The translations under genes and the position numbers were made by a program. From assembly GCA_030674155.1 (NCBI GenBank), contig CM060334.1:43700650-43728149 (forward strand): 27,500 bases of DNA, given 5' to 3'. Numbering within the stretch: position 1 is the stretch's first letter; the number at the start of each line of letters is the position of its first letter. Origin of the DNA: Stramonita haemastoma (Eukaryota; Mollusca; Gastropoda; Neogastropoda; Muricidae). This document shows positions 22,904 through 25,900 of this stretch, piece after piece. The notes under the pieces were generated by a model. The model made no database searches and was not told where the DNA came from. It saw only the letters and a program-made list of their open reading frames with translations.

Positions 22904-25900
22904 GTGTGTATGTGTGTGTTTGCAAGTTTGCACTCTTTTATCTATTTGTGCTGTTACATTAAAAGAAAGAGAGAGAGAGAGAGATGGCGAGAGAGAGATG
23001 GAGAGACAGATAGACAGACAGACAAACAGACAGAGAAATAGAGAGAGAGGGAGGGAGGGAGAGAGAGAGAGGGAGGGAGAGAGATGGAGAAATTGATTGA
23101 TTGATTGATTGATTTATTCTTTTATATCGAGGATAATGGAATAAGCACTCTTGTGCATTTTTACGTCCTGTCCCCGTGTGTATGCAGTTTTGTAGAGAGA
23201 GAGAGGGAGAGAGAGAGAATATAAGAAGGTGGTCAGGTTATTATGTATGCTGTGTGCACTGTGACACAAGGATAACAAGACTACCTAAAAAAGTGGTCAG
23301 GTTATTATCACATAAGCTGTGTGCACTGTGACACAAGGATAACAAAACTACCTAAAAAAGTGGTCAGGTTATTATCACATAAGCTGTGTGCACTGTGACA
23401 CAAGGATAACAAAACTACCTAAAAAAGTGGTCAGGTTATTGTCACATAAGCTGTGTGCACTGTGACACAGGGTGGAGACACTGACGGTGGCCCTGGTTCA
23501 GGAGTGGTTCGAGAGGCGAGCCTGTGAGATCGAGGACTGCAGCCGTCTGGTGGACAACGCGCTGGACCTGACCAAACTGGCCATACAGCGCGGCTTCGAT
23601 GTCAGTGTTCGTCTGTCGGTCTTTCTGTCTGTTTGTTTGTCTGTCTCTGTCTGTCTGTCTCAGTATCTGTTTGTTTGTTTGTCTGTCTGTCTCAGTATCT
23701 GTTTGTTTGTTTGTCTGTCTCAGTATCTGTCTGTTTGTCTGTCTGTTTGTCTGTCTGTCTGTTTGTCTGTCTTTGTTTGTCTGTATGTCTGTCTGTCTCA
23801 GTATCTGTTTGTTTGTTTGTCTGTCTGTCTGTCTCAGTATCTGTCTGTCTGTCTGTCTGTCTCAGTATCTGTTTGTTTGTTTGTCTGTCTGTCTGTCTGT
23901 CTCAGTATCTGTTTGTTTGTCTGTCTGTCTGTCTGTCTGTCTATCTCAGTATCTGTTTGATGTCTGTCTGTCTGTCAGTCTGTTTGTCTGTCTGTTTGTC
24001 TATCTGTCTGTCTGTCTGTCTGTCTATCTCCCTGTGTATTTGTTTGTCTGTCTGTCTATCTGTCTGTTTGTCTGTCCACAGCTTGGTTTAATTAATTAAA
24101 GAGTGGACGCTTGTACTAGTGATGATTGATGGTTTAATAAGGATAACGATGATGAAGATGCAGCTGCTGACGATGATGATGAAGGTGAATACTTATATAG
24201 CACTTTAATCTTCTTTTTTTTCAACATAATGTCATATGACATACTGACTCACACACGCACACACACGCACACACACAAAAATAACCCCATACTGTCACAC
24301 AGTTTCTTATACACTCACATTCAGGCAATCCTTCCTTGCCTCCCACCCGGCCCCCTCCCGCTTTCTGCCCTACATTTTCATGACAATACATGCGCCGCGC
24401 TGTATAGCCACTTTGGTAAAGGTAGAGGTAAAATCTCACCTGTACGCATGTATGTATGTATGTGTAACAGAGTGGACATATGTGATGTCCCATCTCTGCA
24501 CAAACCTCGGGAACACGGCACAGCTAGTCAGTTTAGAATGTGACCTCTAAAAAGAGGTTGCATAAATATACATTTCACCATGAAGGCGAAGCGCATGCAA
24601 CGAAGGGTTTTCGACCACTACCCAAGGAATCAGAGCATCGACAATTCACAGGTGTGTCTCTAAATAGAAACACGACGCTGCGAATGCGCGCTCCGTTCAC
24701 ATGGGAGATAATCTAATTACCGCCCCATCACATATGTATACGTATGTATGTATGTATGTATGTATGTATGTATGTATGTATGTATTCATGTGTGTATTCA
24801 TGTGTGTATGTATATATATATATGTTTGTTTGTTTGTTTGTTTGTTTGTTTGTTTGTTTGTTTGTTTGTTTGTTTGTTTGTTTGTTTGCTTGTTTGTTTG
24901 TTTGTAAGTATGTATGTAGGCATCATATGCATGTATAAATGTGGATATTTTGAAGATTGTTTAGTTTCTGTTATTTTCAACTTTTGTTGTGCATTCACAC
25001 AAACACACGACTACAACAAATGGTTTACACTTACTCTCAATGCGAATGCTTGGAATGCATAATATATATGCTTTTTTTAACAAAAAAATAATTTTTAAAA
25101 AAAGTTTATAAAAAAAAAAATCTCACCTGTACTGCATTGTCCTCCATTGTTCCTCCCCCCCCCCCCCCCAGGGTCTGGGAGAGCTGCTGGATGACCTGGT
25201 GATCATGGAGACCCTGGTGTACGAGTGTGGCGTGGGGGACGACCTCACCTTCCCCGCCCTCAGAGACATGTCCGACTACGCCCGCATCGAGCTCATGATG
25301 GACAAGGTTGGTCCGTTCTTTCTTCGTCTGTCTTTGTTTCTTTCTTTGTTTCTAGCTTGTCTTGTCTTTGCTGTGCTGCAGAGGAAAGGGGGAAAAATTT
25401 TGGAACAAAAACATCCCTGTAGCCGGAATGTGCGTTACACAGCTGTCAGTTTCCCCTACTTTCAGCTCCTCTCAGCTGCTAATTAGCACATCCCAGCCCA
25501 GCTGGTGCTGTGTATAGCAGGATCTGACCTTGCATGGATAGGTAAAAGGAAAGAAGGGGAGCGCTAAATTTAGGACTCTGGACTAGGCCTTACTGTCCTG
25601 TGGCAGATGACAGTAAGGCCAGTAGGCCTTACTGAGTGATGATGGATGTGTGCACCGTGTCATCTTTGTTTCTAGCTTGTCTTGTCTTTGCTGTGATACA
25701 GAGGGAAAGGGGGGAAAATTTTGGAACAAAAACATCCCTGTAGTCAGAATGTGGCTACCTTAATTAATTAACCCTTTTAGCCCCCCCGTACCGGGATTTG
25801 CAGGGATTGAATAGTTGCCCTCTTGAATCCCGAACGGGGATTTACACACAGTAGATTTCCATCTCGCTGTGTCCATCACTTAATTGTACCACATGTCAGA

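Noticed and set aside
23599..24099. Open frame of Cys-Leu-Ser-Val repeats (166 codons) and similar ones at 16794-17566
   Set aside because: Produced by CTGT/CTAT tetranucleotide arrays; the repeat is open in several frames.
24065..24100. Excellent acceptor tttgtctgtccacag as a further NBAS exon
   Set aside because: The following sequence reaches stops at once (ttaattaattaa) and exons 18 and 19 already join in phase with the expected NBAS residues.
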